The notes under the pieces were generated by a model, which did not search any database, was not told the origin of the DNA, and worked only from the letters and a program-made list of their open reading frames with translations. Of a DNA stretch of 64,000 nucleotides, positions 1-8,411 are shown one piece after another. The position numbers and the translations under genes were made by a program. The DNA comes from Brachybacterium timonense (GTDB lineage Bacteria; Actinomycetota; Actinomycetes; Actinomycetales; Dermabacteraceae): NCBI RefSeq assembly GCF_900258505.1, contig NZ_LT984895.1, positions 959,952 to 1,023,951 of the forward strand. Direction: 5' to 3'. Position 1 is the stretch's first letter, and every line of letters starts with the position of its first letter.

Positions 1-129
1 GAGCTCGAAGCCGTCGCATACACGCTCAACAACCGCCCCCGGAAAGTCCTCGGCTGGAGAACTCCCGCTGAGGTCTTCGCCGACCAGCTACACTCACTCG
101 ACAACACCGGTGTTGCAACCACCGATTGA
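1..129 (+). pseudogene. IS30-family transposase, C-terminal fragment
   Basis: Frame 1 is open from the window edge to a TGA at 127-129. The 42 residues include LNNRPRKVLGWRTPAEVF, the characteristic C-terminal motif of IS30-family (Tra8-type) DDE transposases. The 5' part lies outside the window, so I cannot tell whether the copy is full length. It ends directly against a piece of a different transposase, which suggests that this element or its remnant inserted into, or recombined with, an IS3-family element. Confidence 0.75.
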
Positions 130-130
130 A

Positions 131-436
131 TCCGCCCAATACGTTTCCCTGGCGTACTCTGACGCGCTGATCACTGCCGGGCTCACCGCCTCAGTCGGCT
201 CCGTCGGAGACTCCTACGACAACGCCCTGGCCGAGACCGTCAACGGCTTGTTCAAGGCCGAGCTGATCCACTCCCAGCGAATCTGGGAGTCCACCCAGGC
301 GGTCGAGACCGCCACCATGGGCTGGGTCCACTGGTGGAACACCGAGCGTCTGCACGAAGCGCTCGGCTACCGCACCCCCGCGGAAGTCGAAGCGTCCTAC
401 ACTCACCCCACGACGACCGCGCCCACGCCCGTCTAA
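131..436 (+). pseudogene. IS3-family transposase (OrfB), C-terminal fragment
   Basis: The reading frame encodes about 100 residues of the integrase core of an IS3-type OrfB transposase. Visible landmarks are SAQYVSLAYSDAL, then SVGDSYDNALAETVNGL with the last catalytic Glu region, and the tail HWWNTERLHEALGYRTPAEVE. The first half of the protein, with the first catalytic Asp, is missing: the fragment starts where the IS30-type tail ends. No usable start codon belongs to the family sequence, so it is a dead remnant. Family placement is secure; the subgroup is not. Confidence 0.8.
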
Positions 437-449
437 CCACGGAACGAAA

Positions 450-463
450 CCCAGGGCGCTTCA
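450..463 (+). repeat. probable right terminal inverted repeat of the IS3-type remnant
   Basis: The bases CCCAGGGCGCTTCA lie 14 bp after the transposase stop. Read outward-in they give TGAAGCGCCCTGGG, which resembles the TGAACCGCCCCGGG-like ends of several IS3-family elements. The partner repeat is absent from the window, so this is an inference from resemblance and position. Confidence 0.45.
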
Positions 464-619
464 CACGGCAAAGGTGTCATGTTGGGGTAGACCCTATTGA
501 CGCGGCGGTTTCAGTGGGTCATTGCAACAGGTGCTCGGAGAGTACTTCGTAGGGTGTTGCGAACTCGAGTCGTTTGCGGCATCCGGCTCAGTAGATCTGA
601 CCTGCGGAAAGCCCTGCTG

Positions 620-1408
620 TCAGGGTGTCGGCTTGGCGATGTGCCGCTTGATCAGTGCTCGCAGTCGGGGGCGGTCGACCGTCGTGGGCGGCGGCGTAGA
701 GGAGGTCCTTCTGCCGAGAAAATTTTCTAGCTCGTGGAGCGCTTGCGCTGCGTCGCGACGTCGCCCTCGGAGGGGGCGCGCGTCGAGAGTCCAGGGGAGC
801 TCGGGGTGTGCTTCGCGGATCTCTAGCAGTGTGGCGATGTCGGCGATGTCTTTAGGGCTTCGTCGGTTCTTCCATCCTGCTGCTTTGAGGAGGAGTGCCA
901 TGTCCAGCCCAGGCACTTTGACGTCGTACTCCAGCACTTCGTCGGCGCTGAGGTGTGCGTGGACGGTGAGGCGGAGTGGTTCGCTGGCCATGACGAGGCT
1001 CATGGCAGAGAGGCTGTCGACCTGCCCGACGCCGGGCACCGTTACAGGGCGCAGGCCGGGTTGGGGGCGGTCGGAGGGTACGAGGATGTCGATGGAGATG
1101 ATCTCTCCGTCGTCGAGCTCCTTGGTGTAGGTATTACCGGACTCCTTGGTGTATCCGTCGTCTTGGAGCTGGTCGACGAGGGGGACGACGAGCTCGACAC
1201 CGCCGAGGCCGGCGTCGGCGTCGACGGTCGACCGGGGGATGGCCCGCTCGGCGGGGTAGGCGAGTAGGAGGAGCCGCACCATGTGTCCGCCGATGATGCG
1301 GTAGTTCTCGATGCCTCGCGCTGAGGCGGTCTGGCTGATGGCATGCTGTCCTCGGTAGCCGAGTGCATCAGCGGTGCTGGTGGAGTGCGCAGTAACGATC
1401 ATGTTCAT
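620..1408 (-). CDS. AbiEii-like nucleotidyltransferase (putative toxin)
   Basis: The predicted protein has 262 residues and starts at MNMIVTAHS. Its ATG overlaps the stop of the upstream gene (ATGA), so the two are translationally coupled. Near residue 55 it carries RSTVDADAG, the R-x-T-x-D-x-D type acidic motif of AbiEii/AbiGii-like nucleotidyltransferases. A region with SPKDIADIATL near the C-terminus also fits these proteins. With the preceding winged-helix protein it forms the AbiE-like arrangement, in which the second gene is a bacteriostatic toxin that blocks phage growth. Base composition is less GC-rich than the housekeeping genes. A non-toxin nucleotidyltransferase remains possible. 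Confidence 0.6.
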   Translation of the reverse strand: MNMIVTAHSTSTADALGYRGQHAISQTASARGIENYRIIGGHMVRLLLLAYPAERAIPRSTVDADAGLGGVELVVPLVDQLQDDGYTKESGNTYTKELDDGEIISIDILVPSDRPQPGLRPVTVPGVGQVDSLSAMSLVMASEPLRLTVHAHLSADEVLEYDVKVPGLDMALLLKAAGWKNRRSPKDIADIATLLEIREAHPELPWTLDARPLRGRRRDAAQALHELENFLGRRTSSTPPPTTVDRPRLRALIKRHIAKPTP

Positions 1409-2376
1409 TGGCTCTTGGTGCAGCTCTCCAGCAGGACGCGTGCAGCATCGGGTGAGTCGGGGCCGCCGGTTTCGAGGAGGTCGCGGTAGATGATCGCGTA
1501 GTCGGCATGGCGGGGCACTTTGCCGTATTGCCAGGTGGCGGCGGGCCAGAGTGTGCGGTCGCGGGGCACCACAGTAATGAGGGTGGCCTCCTCTAGAGGC
1601 GCAGGAACGAAGCCGTCGTCCTCGAGGTTGAGTGGGGCTTGCAGGTAGAGCAGGCCTCGTTCGGGAAGTCTCCATGGGGTGAGTTCGTCAGCGGCGACAT
1701 CGCCTGAGATAAGGGGGTGCGTACCGCTTAGCTGTGCAATGTCGTAGGCCTGCAAAGTCTGGGAGACGGTGCTATCGAGGGAGTACCAGCCAAAGGCTGC
1801 TCCTCCGGGACCGGGGTACTCCGCGACCCAGTCGTTCAGTAGCTGCGTGGGGACGGAGGCGTAGTAGCGACCGGAGGGGGCCCGGTCGATCCCCTCCATC
1901 TCCCGCAGGATCCGAGAGACGTTCTGCTGCGAGGTCTCGAGCGCGGATGCGATCTCTCCCTGGTTCAGGGGGTGGCTTGTAGTGGCGAACATGCGCGTGA
2001 TGGCCCAGCGAGTCCAGGAGCGGGACTGTCGCGGGGTGCGCGGACGTGGAGCGCTCAGGGGGAGTTCAGTGGCGTCCGTGTAGGGGATGCCCCTGACCAC
2101 GATTTGGAGGGGGTCTGCCAGTAGTAAGTCGACGTCGCCAGCTAGTGCTCGCCGCATGAGGCCCGTAGTGGCAGTGCCTGCCACCAGGAGAGGCCTCACG
2201 CCTGTACGGGAGTTGAGGTAGGGAGCTGCTTCACGCAGCCCCATCCTGTCGCGGGAAGGGACGATCTGCCGGACAACCCTCTGGCCATCTGGGAGGTTGA
2301 GCTGCCACACATCGGCCTCTCCTCCCAAGATCGCGACTTCGAGGTCGCGCAGCAGGTCAGAAGCCTGGATCATCAC
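1405..2376 (-). CDS. winged-helix AbiEi-like antitoxin/regulator
   Basis: This is a 323-residue protein beginning GTG-ATG; a strong AAGGGGAGGGG Shine-Dalgarno sequence precedes it, so either codon could be used. A central helix-turn-helix segment, SHPLNQGEIASALETSQQNV, at about residues 135-155 resembles a MarR-like winged helix. The N-terminal half contains RPLLVAGTATTGLMRRALAGD, reminiscent of domains that examine DNA or nucleotide substrates. It is the first gene of a two-gene operon with the nucleotidyltransferase-like gene. By analogy to AbiEi it should bind the promoter and restrain the second protein, but the match is structural and contextual, not a clear family hit. Confidence 0.55.
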   Translation of the reverse strand: MMIQASDLLRDLEVAILGGEADVWQLNLPDGQRVVRQIVPSRDRMGLREAAPYLNSRTGVRPLLVAGTATTGLMRRALAGDVDLLLADPLQIVVRGIPYTDATELPLSAPRPRTPRQSRSWTRWAITRMFATTSHPLNQGEIASALETSQQNVSRILREMEGIDRAPSGRYYASVPTQLLNDWVAEYPGPGGAAFGWYSLDSTVSQTLQAYDIAQLSGTHPLISGDVAADELTPWRLPERGLLYLQAPLNLEDDGFVPAPLEEATLITVVPRDRTLWPAATWQYGKVPRHADYAIIYRDLLETGGPDSPDAARVLLESCTKSQ

Positions 2377-2670
2377 GTCCCCTCCCCTTCGCTACAACAT
2401 TAGTGCTGAATCCTAGCAACTTCGTTGTTGGACAGATAGGCAGTAATGGGGTAAGTGCCGGCCCTGCCTCAGGGGTGCAGCAGTCCCCCGGACTGGATCG
2501 TCGGTAGCGGTGTGTCGGTGGGTACTGAAGCTTCCAGTCTCGAACGGTGAGCGAGCGATGCAGGTGGTCCGGTTCGGAGGTTGCGATCCGAGCTAAGGAG
2601 GTCCGCTAGGCGGAATGCTCGATCCTTGACACCGGTCGGGCTCGAGTGATTTTCTACTTGGGGAGAGGAG
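2377..2670. other. intergenic region, no gene seen
   Basis: This is about 290 bp between the AbiE-like operon, which points left, and the RDD gene, which points right, so it must hold both promoters. Close to the AbiE-like start is an imperfect inverted repeat (GCAAC-TTC-GTTGT near 2416-2430) that could be an operator, though it is short. I see no conserved coding signal on either strand. Confidence 0.4.
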
Positions 2671-3087
2671 ATGCACGTGTGGTTGCGCAGGGCGGGTGCA
2701 TATATCCTAGGGTTCGTTATCCCTTGGGCGCTCATCTACCAGTTGCTCGGGACAATTCTTGTTGGGCGCTCTGACCCCGCCAGTCCGGGTGCGTGGATTT
2801 TCTCTGCGGTGGCCTTTCTTATCGTGAGCGGCATGTGGGCTGCAACGTCGAGAAATGGTCAGCCGTACGCTTACAGGATAGCTGGTCTCCAATTTGTTGG
2901 AGTCGATGGTGCCCCGCTGAGGCGTGCACGCGTTTTCGTTCAATCTGTCAGTCACGCCATTGACTTCGCGACATGCGGTATCGGTTTTCTCTGGGCTCTG
3001 ATCGACGATCGCAAACAAACCTTCGGCGACAAGGTGAGCAACGCTCACGTTCGGGTATGCTGCCGGACCACCATAGGCGACAGCTAG
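2671..3087 (+). CDS. RDD-family membrane protein
   Basis: This 138-residue integral membrane protein has about three hydrophobic segments: near residues 7-27 (AYILGFVIPWALIYQLLG), 42-58, and around 96-110. RRAGAYILGF near the N-terminus and HAIDFATCGIGFLWALIDD followed by KQTFGDKVSNAHV are the conserved Arg and Asp positions of the RDD family. That family is often accessory to transport, and some members have been described as sodium/proton antiporters. A strong GGGGAGAGGAG ribosome site sits immediately before the ATG. It stands alone between two leftward genes, and its specific job cannot be read from the sequence. Confidence 0.7.
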   Translation: MHVWLRRAGAYILGFVIPWALIYQLLGTILVGRSDPASPGAWIFSAVAFLIVSGMWAATSRNGQPYAYRIAGLQFVGVDGAPLRRARVFVQSVSHAIDFATCGIGFLWALIDDRKQTFGDKVSNAHVRVCCRTTIGDS

Positions 3088-3233
3088 GTCCACGCCGTTG
3101 ATGCATGCATCGGGTAGTGCTCGAGGCTCCGGAAACTACGGGCGATGCAGTGGCCGAGTGCGATGAGCTTCTGCAGGTGCTCACGGTTGGTGGCGGGGTT
3201 ACTGGGGCGCTCATTGGCGCGATGCGTCTCGTG

Positions 3234-4109
3234 TCAGTCTGGTGTCTCTCCGTTGGGGTCGAACAAGGTGCCTTCGGCAGAGCGCTGGGTGAAGTTCGCA
3301 AGAGCGTGGTCTCGGAGCTGACCAAGTCCGGCGAGATGTGCAGCAGCGGCGACCTGTAGGGGGAGCGTTGCACGGTGGAGCATTGCTCTTCGAATTGTTT
3401 CCGCTGAGCAGAGCGATGCCAGGCGCGACGCGCCATGGAAGCTGATGAGTGGTGCGATGTCGATTGCGGGATCGCCCATGCAGGCATGGTCGAAGTCAAT
3501 GACCGAAACAACCTTGTCCTCGGACCACAGGATGTTGTGAGGGCCGAAGTCGCCGTGGCAGAGGGTGGGCGTCCCATGGCTTTCAGCCTCGAGCACGGTC
3601 GTGACCCGTTCTGCGGCGACACCGCCGACTGGCGTCCCGAGTCGTGGGATCAAGTCGTGTTGCACGATGTCCGGCCATTGGTCTCCACCGCACCACGCTC
3701 TCACCGGAGGCAAGGAGTGGCATGCCGATGACGCTTCTCGGAGCGTGTTCAACACTGTTGCGTAGGCAGAGATTCTCTGGGCCGAGCAGGTAGTCAGATC
3801 ATCGGTGGGCGACCCTGGCACGGTGGTCACAGACGTGATCCACATTCGTGGAGGTTGCGCCCAGTATGGGCCGTCGAGGATCCGCGGGATGGTGAGCGGC
3901 AGCTGGGCCGCTTCCAGGGTGAAGAGCGTGTTCGCCTCACGTCGGCTGCGTTCGCGTCCGCGTTGGCCGAGCGTGGCGCGAACCGTGGGTCCGTCAGGAG
4001 TGGTCAGCACAAGATGGAAGGCTCCGTGATGCAGGTCGCCCGCATGCCACTGATGCTCCGGCCACCGGAGCATCGCAGCTTCAACGAGGGCCTCCCGCGC
4101 GTCTCCCAT
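3234..4109 (-). CDS. aminoglycoside phosphotransferase (APH)-fold kinase
   Basis: The predicted protein has 291 residues. LCHGDFGPHNILW near residue 190 is the Brenner-type catalytic loop of APH/choline-kinase proteins (H-G-D-x-x-x-x-N). It is followed by VIDFDHACMGDPAIDI, where the first Asp binds the metal. The upstream nucleotide-binding lobe is present but diverged. The family phosphorylates small hydroxylated molecules (aminoglycosides, choline, homoserine, macrolides), and the substrate here is unknown. A TAGCGT hexamer six bases before the ATG could be a -10 element giving a leaderless message. The gene lies in an accessory stretch next to IS remnants, which is compatible with transfer, but resistance should not be assumed. 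Confidence 0.75.
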   Translation of the reverse strand: MGDAREALVEAAMLRWPEHQWHAGDLHHGAFHLVLTTPDGPTVRATLGQRGRERSRREANTLFTLEAAQLPLTIPRILDGPYWAQPPRMWITSVTTVPGSPTDDLTTCSAQRISAYATVLNTLREASSACHSLPPVRAWCGGDQWPDIVQHDLIPRLGTPVGGVAAERVTTVLEAESHGTPTLCHGDFGPHNILWSEDKVVSVIDFDHACMGDPAIDIAPLISFHGASRLASLCSAETIRRAMLHRATLPLQVAAAAHLAGLGQLRDHALANFTQRSAEGTLFDPNGETPD

Positions 4110-4332
4110 CTTTCCACGCTAGCGCCCGATGACGATCGGCCGCGCTACGTCGAGGGTAGAAATCCGCTCATCATCGAGGACCTCGACGTCTATGCCCGGC
4201 TGCCCCGCGTCAACCGCGCGCCCACACGCAACTCTCAAGAGCCTGGATTCCACAACATATGCACTGCGTGCAGGGGGTGATGAAGAAGCCGGCCGGTCGG
4301 GTGAAAAAGCTGCCTGACCAGCCGATTTGCGG

Positions 4333-4403
4333 AGCGGGCGACGGGAATCGAACCCGCGTCATCAGTTTGGAAGACTGAGGCTTTACCATTAAGCTACGCC
4401 CGC
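4333..4403 (-). tRNA. tRNA-Gly (anticodon TCC)
   Basis: On the minus strand the sequence folds into a standard cloverleaf. The 7-bp acceptor is GCGGGCG with CGCCCGC, the anticodon loop CTTCCAA has TCC in the centre, and the T-arm contains GGTTCGATTCC. The discriminator is U, as usual for bacterial tRNA-Gly. CCA is not encoded. Confidence 0.95.
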
Positions 4404-4643
4404 GTGACCTGCGACGATGCTGGAAATCGTGGGTGATCGGCCGATGTGCCAGCCACGCCTCGAGTCCCTGCCCCGCAGCCGAGGCTGCGGTCGCATCGTC
4501 GTGCGGTCCGGACCTATTGAACCAGATCCGGAGGCGCCGACGGGCCGATCGGGCCGGACCGACGCCATGAGAACGCTCACGCCGCCCATGAGCCCGTCGG
4601 GCATGTGCAGGCTGAAGCGGGTAGTATCCGGTGGGTTGTCCTC

Positions 4644-4717
4644 CGGGGTGTAGCTCAGCTTGGTAGAGCACCCGCTTTGGGAGCGGGTGGCCGCAGGTTC
4701 AAATCCTGTCACCCCGA
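4644..4717 (+). tRNA. tRNA-Pro (anticodon TGG)
   Basis: The acceptor CGGGGTG pairs with CACCCCG, with A as discriminator. The anticodon arm CCCGC-TTTGGGA-GCGGG exposes TGG, and the T-arm has GGTTCAAATCC. CCA is not encoded. It lies 100 bp upstream of the trigger factor gene, a common position for a tRNA next to tig in actinomycetes. Confidence 0.95.
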
Positions 4718-4817
4718 CTCCGCCACCGGGCTCTCGTGACAGAGAGTCCTTGGCGGCGAATCCACCGGATCAACCATCCGTCCACCGCACAACGACATCC
4801 ACAGGGAGTCCTGAGAA

Positions 4818-6368
4818 GTGAAGACCGCTGCCGACAAGCTCAGCCCGACCCGGGTCAAGCTCACCGTCGAGGTTCCGTTCGACGAGCTGAAGCCGGCCGT
4901 CGAGGCCGCGACCAAGAAGATCGCCGACCAGGTGCAGATCCCGGGCTTCCGTAAGGGACACGTCCCCACCCGTCTGGTGGAGCAGCGTTTCGGCCGCCCC
5001 GCGATCATGCAGGAGGCCGTGAACGACGCGCTGCCCGACCTGTACCAGAAGGCGGCAACCGAGGCAGAGATCAAGCCCGTCGGCCGCCCCGAGGTTGAGA
5101 TCACCGAGGTGCCCGGCCTGGACGGCAAGGACGAGGGTGACCTCATCTTCACCGTCGAGCAGGACGTGCGCCCCGAGATCGACCTGCCCGATTTCTCCGC
5201 TCTCGAGGTCGAGGTCGAGGAGCCGACGGTCGACGACGACGCCGTCCAGGTGCGCCTGGATCAGCTGCGCGAGCGCTTCGGCACCCTGGTGGGCGTTGAC
5301 CGCCCGGCCGAAGACGGCGACTTCGTGTCCCTCGACATGACAGCCACGATCGAAGACGAGGAGATCGAGTCCGTCGAGGGTGTTTCGTACCGCATCGGCG
5401 AGGGCAACATGCTCGAGGGCCTGGACGAGGCTCTGCTGGGTCTGTCTGCCGGCGAGACCACCACCTTCACCTCGAAGCTTGCCGGTGGCGAGCGTGAGGG
5501 CGAAGAGGCCTCGGTGAAGGTCACCGCGCAGTCCGTCAAGGTGCGTGAGCTGCCGGAGGCCGACGACGAGTTCGCGGAGATGGCCTCCGAGTTCGACACG
5601 CTCGATGAGCTCAAGGCCGACCTGAAGGAGAAGGCCGAAGCGGACGCGAAGGGTAACCGCGTGGCGCTGGCCCGCAACGCCCTGCTCGAGAAGCTCCTGG
5701 ATGACCTGGAGATTCCGGTGCCGGACGGCCTGGTCCAGGAGGAGATCGACAACCACCTGCGCAACGAGGGCAAGGAGCCCGGTGACTCGCACGGTGAGGA
5801 AATTCGCGAGGACACTGTCAAGGCAATCCGCGCTCAGTTCCTGCTCGATGAGATCAACGCGACTCGCGAGGTGTCTGTCGAGCAGTCGGATCTCATGGGC
5901 TACCTGCAGCAGCTGTCTGCGCAGTACGGTATCGAGCCGAACCAGTTCCTGCAGATGCTGGCCCAGTCCGGCCAGCTCGAGCAGATCTTCGCAGAGGTTC
6001 AGCGCTCCAAGGCGCTTGACGTCGTGCTTGCGGATGTCACCGTGAAGAACGAGTCGGGCGATGTGCTCGATCTCGAGCTCGGCGGCTCCGAGGACGACGC
6101 AGACGCGGATGATGCCTCCGATGACGCCGCGGATGAGGCAGAGACGAAGCCCGCCGCGAAGAAGGCCGACGAGTCCGGTGCCGCTGAGCAGGAGACGGCT
6201 GAGGACGTCAAGGCTGCCGCGAAGACCCCGGCGAAGAAGACAACCACCCGCAAGGCACCTGCCAAGAAGGCCCCGGCGAAGAAGACCACGGCCACGAAGG
6301 CGCCAGCGAAGAAGGCCGATGCTGCCGACGAGAAGGACGCGAAGGAGTCCGGCGAGAAGGACGCCTGA
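4818..6368 (+). CDS. tig: trigger factor, ribosome-associated chaperone
   Basis: This 516-residue protein starts at GTG. The N-terminal ribosome-binding domain carries the signature GFRKGHVPTRLVEQRFG near residues 43-60, the loop that docks on ribosomal protein L23. An FKBP-like peptidyl-prolyl isomerase domain follows at about 160-245 (DGDFVSLDMTATIED), then the helical C-terminal chaperone arms. Beyond the usual end, near residue 430, is a tail of about 85 residues. It is first acidic (ESGD...EDDADADDASDD) and then Lys/Ala/Pro-rich with repeated PAKK units, resembling histone-like actinobacterial tails. The gene heads the tig-clpP-clpP-clpX block. It folds nascent chains at the ribosome exit. 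Confidence 0.97.
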   Translation: MKTAADKLSPTRVKLTVEVPFDELKPAVEAATKKIADQVQIPGFRKGHVPTRLVEQRFGRPAIMQEAVNDALPDLYQKAATEAEIKPVGRPEVEITEVPGLDGKDEGDLIFTVEQDVRPEIDLPDFSALEVEVEEPTVDDDAVQVRLDQLRERFGTLVGVDRPAEDGDFVSLDMTATIEDEEIESVEGVSYRIGEGNMLEGLDEALLGLSAGETTTFTSKLAGGEREGEEASVKVTAQSVKVRELPEADDEFAEMASEFDTLDELKADLKEKAEADAKGNRVALARNALLEKLLDDLEIPVPDGLVQEEIDNHLRNEGKEPGDSHGEEIREDTVKAIRAQFLLDEINATREVSVEQSDLMGYLQQLSAQYGIEPNQFLQMLAQSGQLEQIFAEVQRSKALDVVLADVTVKNESGDVLDLELGGSEDDADADDASDDAADEAETKPAAKKADESGAAEQETAEDVKAAAKTPAKKTTTRKAPAKKAPAKKTTATKAPAKKADAADEKDAKESGEKDA

Positions 6369-6460
6369 TCCGGCATCCACACCGGGCACCGCGTGGCCGC
6401 ATCCGCAGCCCGGAGGTGGGACGGGGATGACCACCGCGGTGAGGTGACTCGCTGAGAATC

Positions 6461-6498
6461 ATGAAGCGGGCCGACGCATCTGCGTCGGCCCGCTTCAT
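6461..6498. terminator. bidirectional terminator between tig and the NlpC/P60 gene
   Basis: A perfect 18-bp inverted repeat (ATGAAGCGGGCCGACGCA and its complement) is separated by only TC. It sits between two convergent genes. There is no U-run, as is common in high-GC actinomycetes, so it can serve both directions. Confidence 0.8.
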
Positions 6499-6587
6499 CG
6501 TGTCCCGCTGTAGGCGCCCCCGTGACGCGCCCCATCTCGCCGGCGAGGGTTGACGTGTGTGGGTGCCCCGGGGTGCGACCCCGAGGG

Positions 6588-7409
6588 TCAGCGGTAGGTC
6601 ACAAAGCCCTTCGGTGAACCCCAGATCGCGCGCTCCATTACAACGCGCTTCGACCCGGAAGCATCGATGATCTGGCCGTCCCCGGCATAGATCGCGACGT
6701 GACCGGACCACACCACAATGTCTCCCGGCTTCGCTTCCGAGCGGGAGATCCACCGGCCGCCGTCGGCGATGCCGCCGGAGGTGCGCGGCAGGTCGATGCC
6801 GTGCTGGGCGTACACATAATTGACCAGGCCGGAGCAGTCGAAGCCCTCCGACGGCGAGTTCCCGCCGTAGGTGTAGCCGGTTCCCACCTGTGCACGGGCG
6901 GTGGAGACGAGACCGGAGGTAGACGATGCCGAGCGACCGCCTGATGCGCCGGCTCCGCCTGTGATGGAACCGCCGCCCCCATTCAGGGAGCCACGGGTCT
7001 TCGGGCCGACGATGCCATCGACCGCGAGCCCGTTCGATGCCTGGTAGTCCTTCACAGCGGATCGAGTGCGAGGCCCGAACTTTCCGTCCACGGCGAGGGA
7101 AGCGCCATTCGCGTTCAGGGCCTTCTGCAGGTCACTCACCGCAGCGCCACGAGAGCCGTAACGCAGTGTGCGCGTGGTATCGAGGGCGGCCGTCGGGGCT
7201 GCCTGCGCGGGTGCAGAAGCCTGGGCTGCGGGAGCGGATGTCGCTGCAGGGGCAGGAGCTGCCTGCGCGTCGGCGGAACCGAATGCGCCAGCCGCGCCGA
7301 ACAGAACCGCGCCGAGCAGGGCAGCGCCTCCCGCCGTGCGTGCGGTGCGGCTGACAAGGGCTGGGGACGTGGCGCGCCGCGGAGCGCGGTGCGTGTTGTG
7401 CTGTGCCAT
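6588..7409 (-). CDS. secreted NlpC/P60 peptidoglycan hydrolase with peptidoglycan-binding domain
   Basis: This 273-residue protein has an N-terminal signal peptide (hydrophobic core near residues 28-45, cleavage after an Ala-rich AQA). A Pro/Ala-rich linker follows, then a PG_binding_1 domain at about 80-145 (LRYGSRGAAVSDLQKALNANG), a Gly-rich linker and a C-terminal NlpC/P60 domain at about 165-273. The catalytic residues are visible: Cys192 in GFDCSGL, His237 in WSGHVAIY and a third polar position near Asp249. The ATG follows a GGAAGGA ribosome site. It is predicted to cleave peptide stems in the wall during growth or daughter-cell separation. It converges on tig and is not part of the clp operon. 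Confidence 0.9.
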   Translation of the reverse strand: MAQHNTHRAPRRATSPALVSRTARTAGGAALLGAVLFGAAGAFGSADAQAAPAPAATSAPAAQASAPAQAAPTAALDTTRTLRYGSRGAAVSDLQKALNANGASLAVDGKFGPRTRSAVKDYQASNGLAVDGIVGPKTRGSLNGGGGSITGGAGASGGRSASSTSGLVSTARAQVGTGYTYGGNSPSEGFDCSGLVNYVYAQHGIDLPRTSGGIADGGRWISRSEAKPGDIVVWSGHVAIYAGDGQIIDASGSKRVVMERAIWGSPKGFVTYR

Positions 7410-7747
7410 CGGAGCTGTTCCTTCCAGGGCCGTGACGGCCCGACTACGACTGCAAATCCGAGCGGTGCATGTGCGACTGCTGCGGTGCGGCCACGCTAGG
7501 AGGACATATGCGGGGGAACCATCGGTTTGGAGGAGATAGGCAGAGGGTTTGGCGCTCTCTTGACGGCTGCGTGGGGCAGGCCAGAGACGACGGGACGCGC
7601 CATGACTGTTCCGTGGTGCGCGCCTCATCGGCGCGCTGCGGGGACGACGAGTCCGACGAGGCAGTGCGCCAGGGGCGAACACGACACAGGTTTGTCGGTG
7701 TGAGCGCCTAGAGTCGTCGTATCGATATCCGTCGAGAAGGAGACACC
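7410..7747. other. divergent intergenic region
   Basis: About 340 bp separate the NlpC/P60 gene (left) from clpP1 (right), with no coding signal. A TAGAGT hexamer at 7709-7714 could be the -10 of the clpP promoter, about 35 bp before the GTG. I found no convincing riboswitch here. Confidence 0.4.
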
Positions 7748-8362
7748 GTGACCTCACAGCCTCGCAACGCCGCCGGAGATTTCCCGATGGGGCTGGACGA
7801 CAACGTGTACCAGCGCCTGCTGCGCGAGCGCATCGTGTGGCTCGGATCCGAGGTACGCGACGAGAACGCCAATGCGATCTGCGCGAAAATGCTGCTGCTG
7901 GCCGCAGAGGACCCCACCAAGGACATCTACCTCTACATCAACAGCCCAGGCGGTTCGATCACTGCCGGCATGGCGATCTACGACACCATGCAGTACATCC
8001 AGCCGGATGTGGTCACCGTCGCGATGGGCATGGCCGCCTCGATGGGGCAGTTCCTGCTGTCCTCGGGCACGCCGGGCAAGCGCTTCGCCACGCCTCACAC
8101 CCGAGTGCTCATGCACCAGCCGCTGGGCGGGCTGGGGGGAACGGCCTCGGAGATCAAGATCCAGGCCGATCTCATCCTCTCGATGAAGCAGCAGATGGCC
8201 GAGCTTACCGCCGAGCAGACCGGCAAGAGCGTTGAGCAGATCATTGCTGATGGCGACCGCGACCACTGGTTCACAGCGCCGGAGGCCCTCGAGTACGGGT
8301 TCATCGACAAGATCGTCTCCCGCGCCCATGACGTCACGGGCGGCGGCGGCACCGAGGTGTGA
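7748..8362 (+). CDS. clpP1: ATP-dependent Clp protease proteolytic subunit (first copy)
   Basis: This is a 204-residue serine protease subunit starting at GTG behind GAGAAGGAGACACC. The catalytic triad is intact: Ser98 in GMAASMGQ, His123 in LMHQPLGG and Asp172 in DGDRDHWF. The handle segment [10 protein letters not shown] and the N-terminal processing region are typical. It forms heptameric rings that stack into the ClpP barrel in the cytosol. It is followed 49 bp later by a second clpP. In actinomycetes such paired subunits usually assemble into a mixed ClpP1P2 tetradecamer fed by ClpX or ClpC. Confidence 0.97.
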   Translation: MTSQPRNAAGDFPMGLDDNVYQRLLRERIVWLGSEVRDENANAICAKMLLLAAEDPTKDIYLYINSPGGSITAGMAIYDTMQYIQPDVVTVAMGMAASMGQFLLSSGTPGKRFATPHTRVLMHQPLGGLGGTASEIKIQADLILSMKQQMAELTAEQTGKSVEQIIADGDRDHWFTAPEALEYGFIDKIVSRAHDVTGGGGTEV

Positions 8363-8411
8363 CCTCCGCCCCGCTTTCCGACCCGTTCTCTTAGCCTCCC
8401 AAGGAGCATTC

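Noticed and set aside
3234-4109. Calling the APH-fold gene an aminoglycoside resistance gene
   Set aside because: Only the generic kinase motifs are visible. The family includes many non-resistance kinases.
6461-6498. CRISPR-like or repetitive DNA
   Set aside because: This is a single hairpin. No spaced direct repeats were seen anywhere in the window.
7500-7540. GCGGGGGAACC segment resembling part of a c-di-AMP (ydaO) riboswitch near the NlpC/P60 gene
   Set aside because: It is on the wrong strand for the hydrolase gene, and the remaining conserved ydaO elements are not visible.
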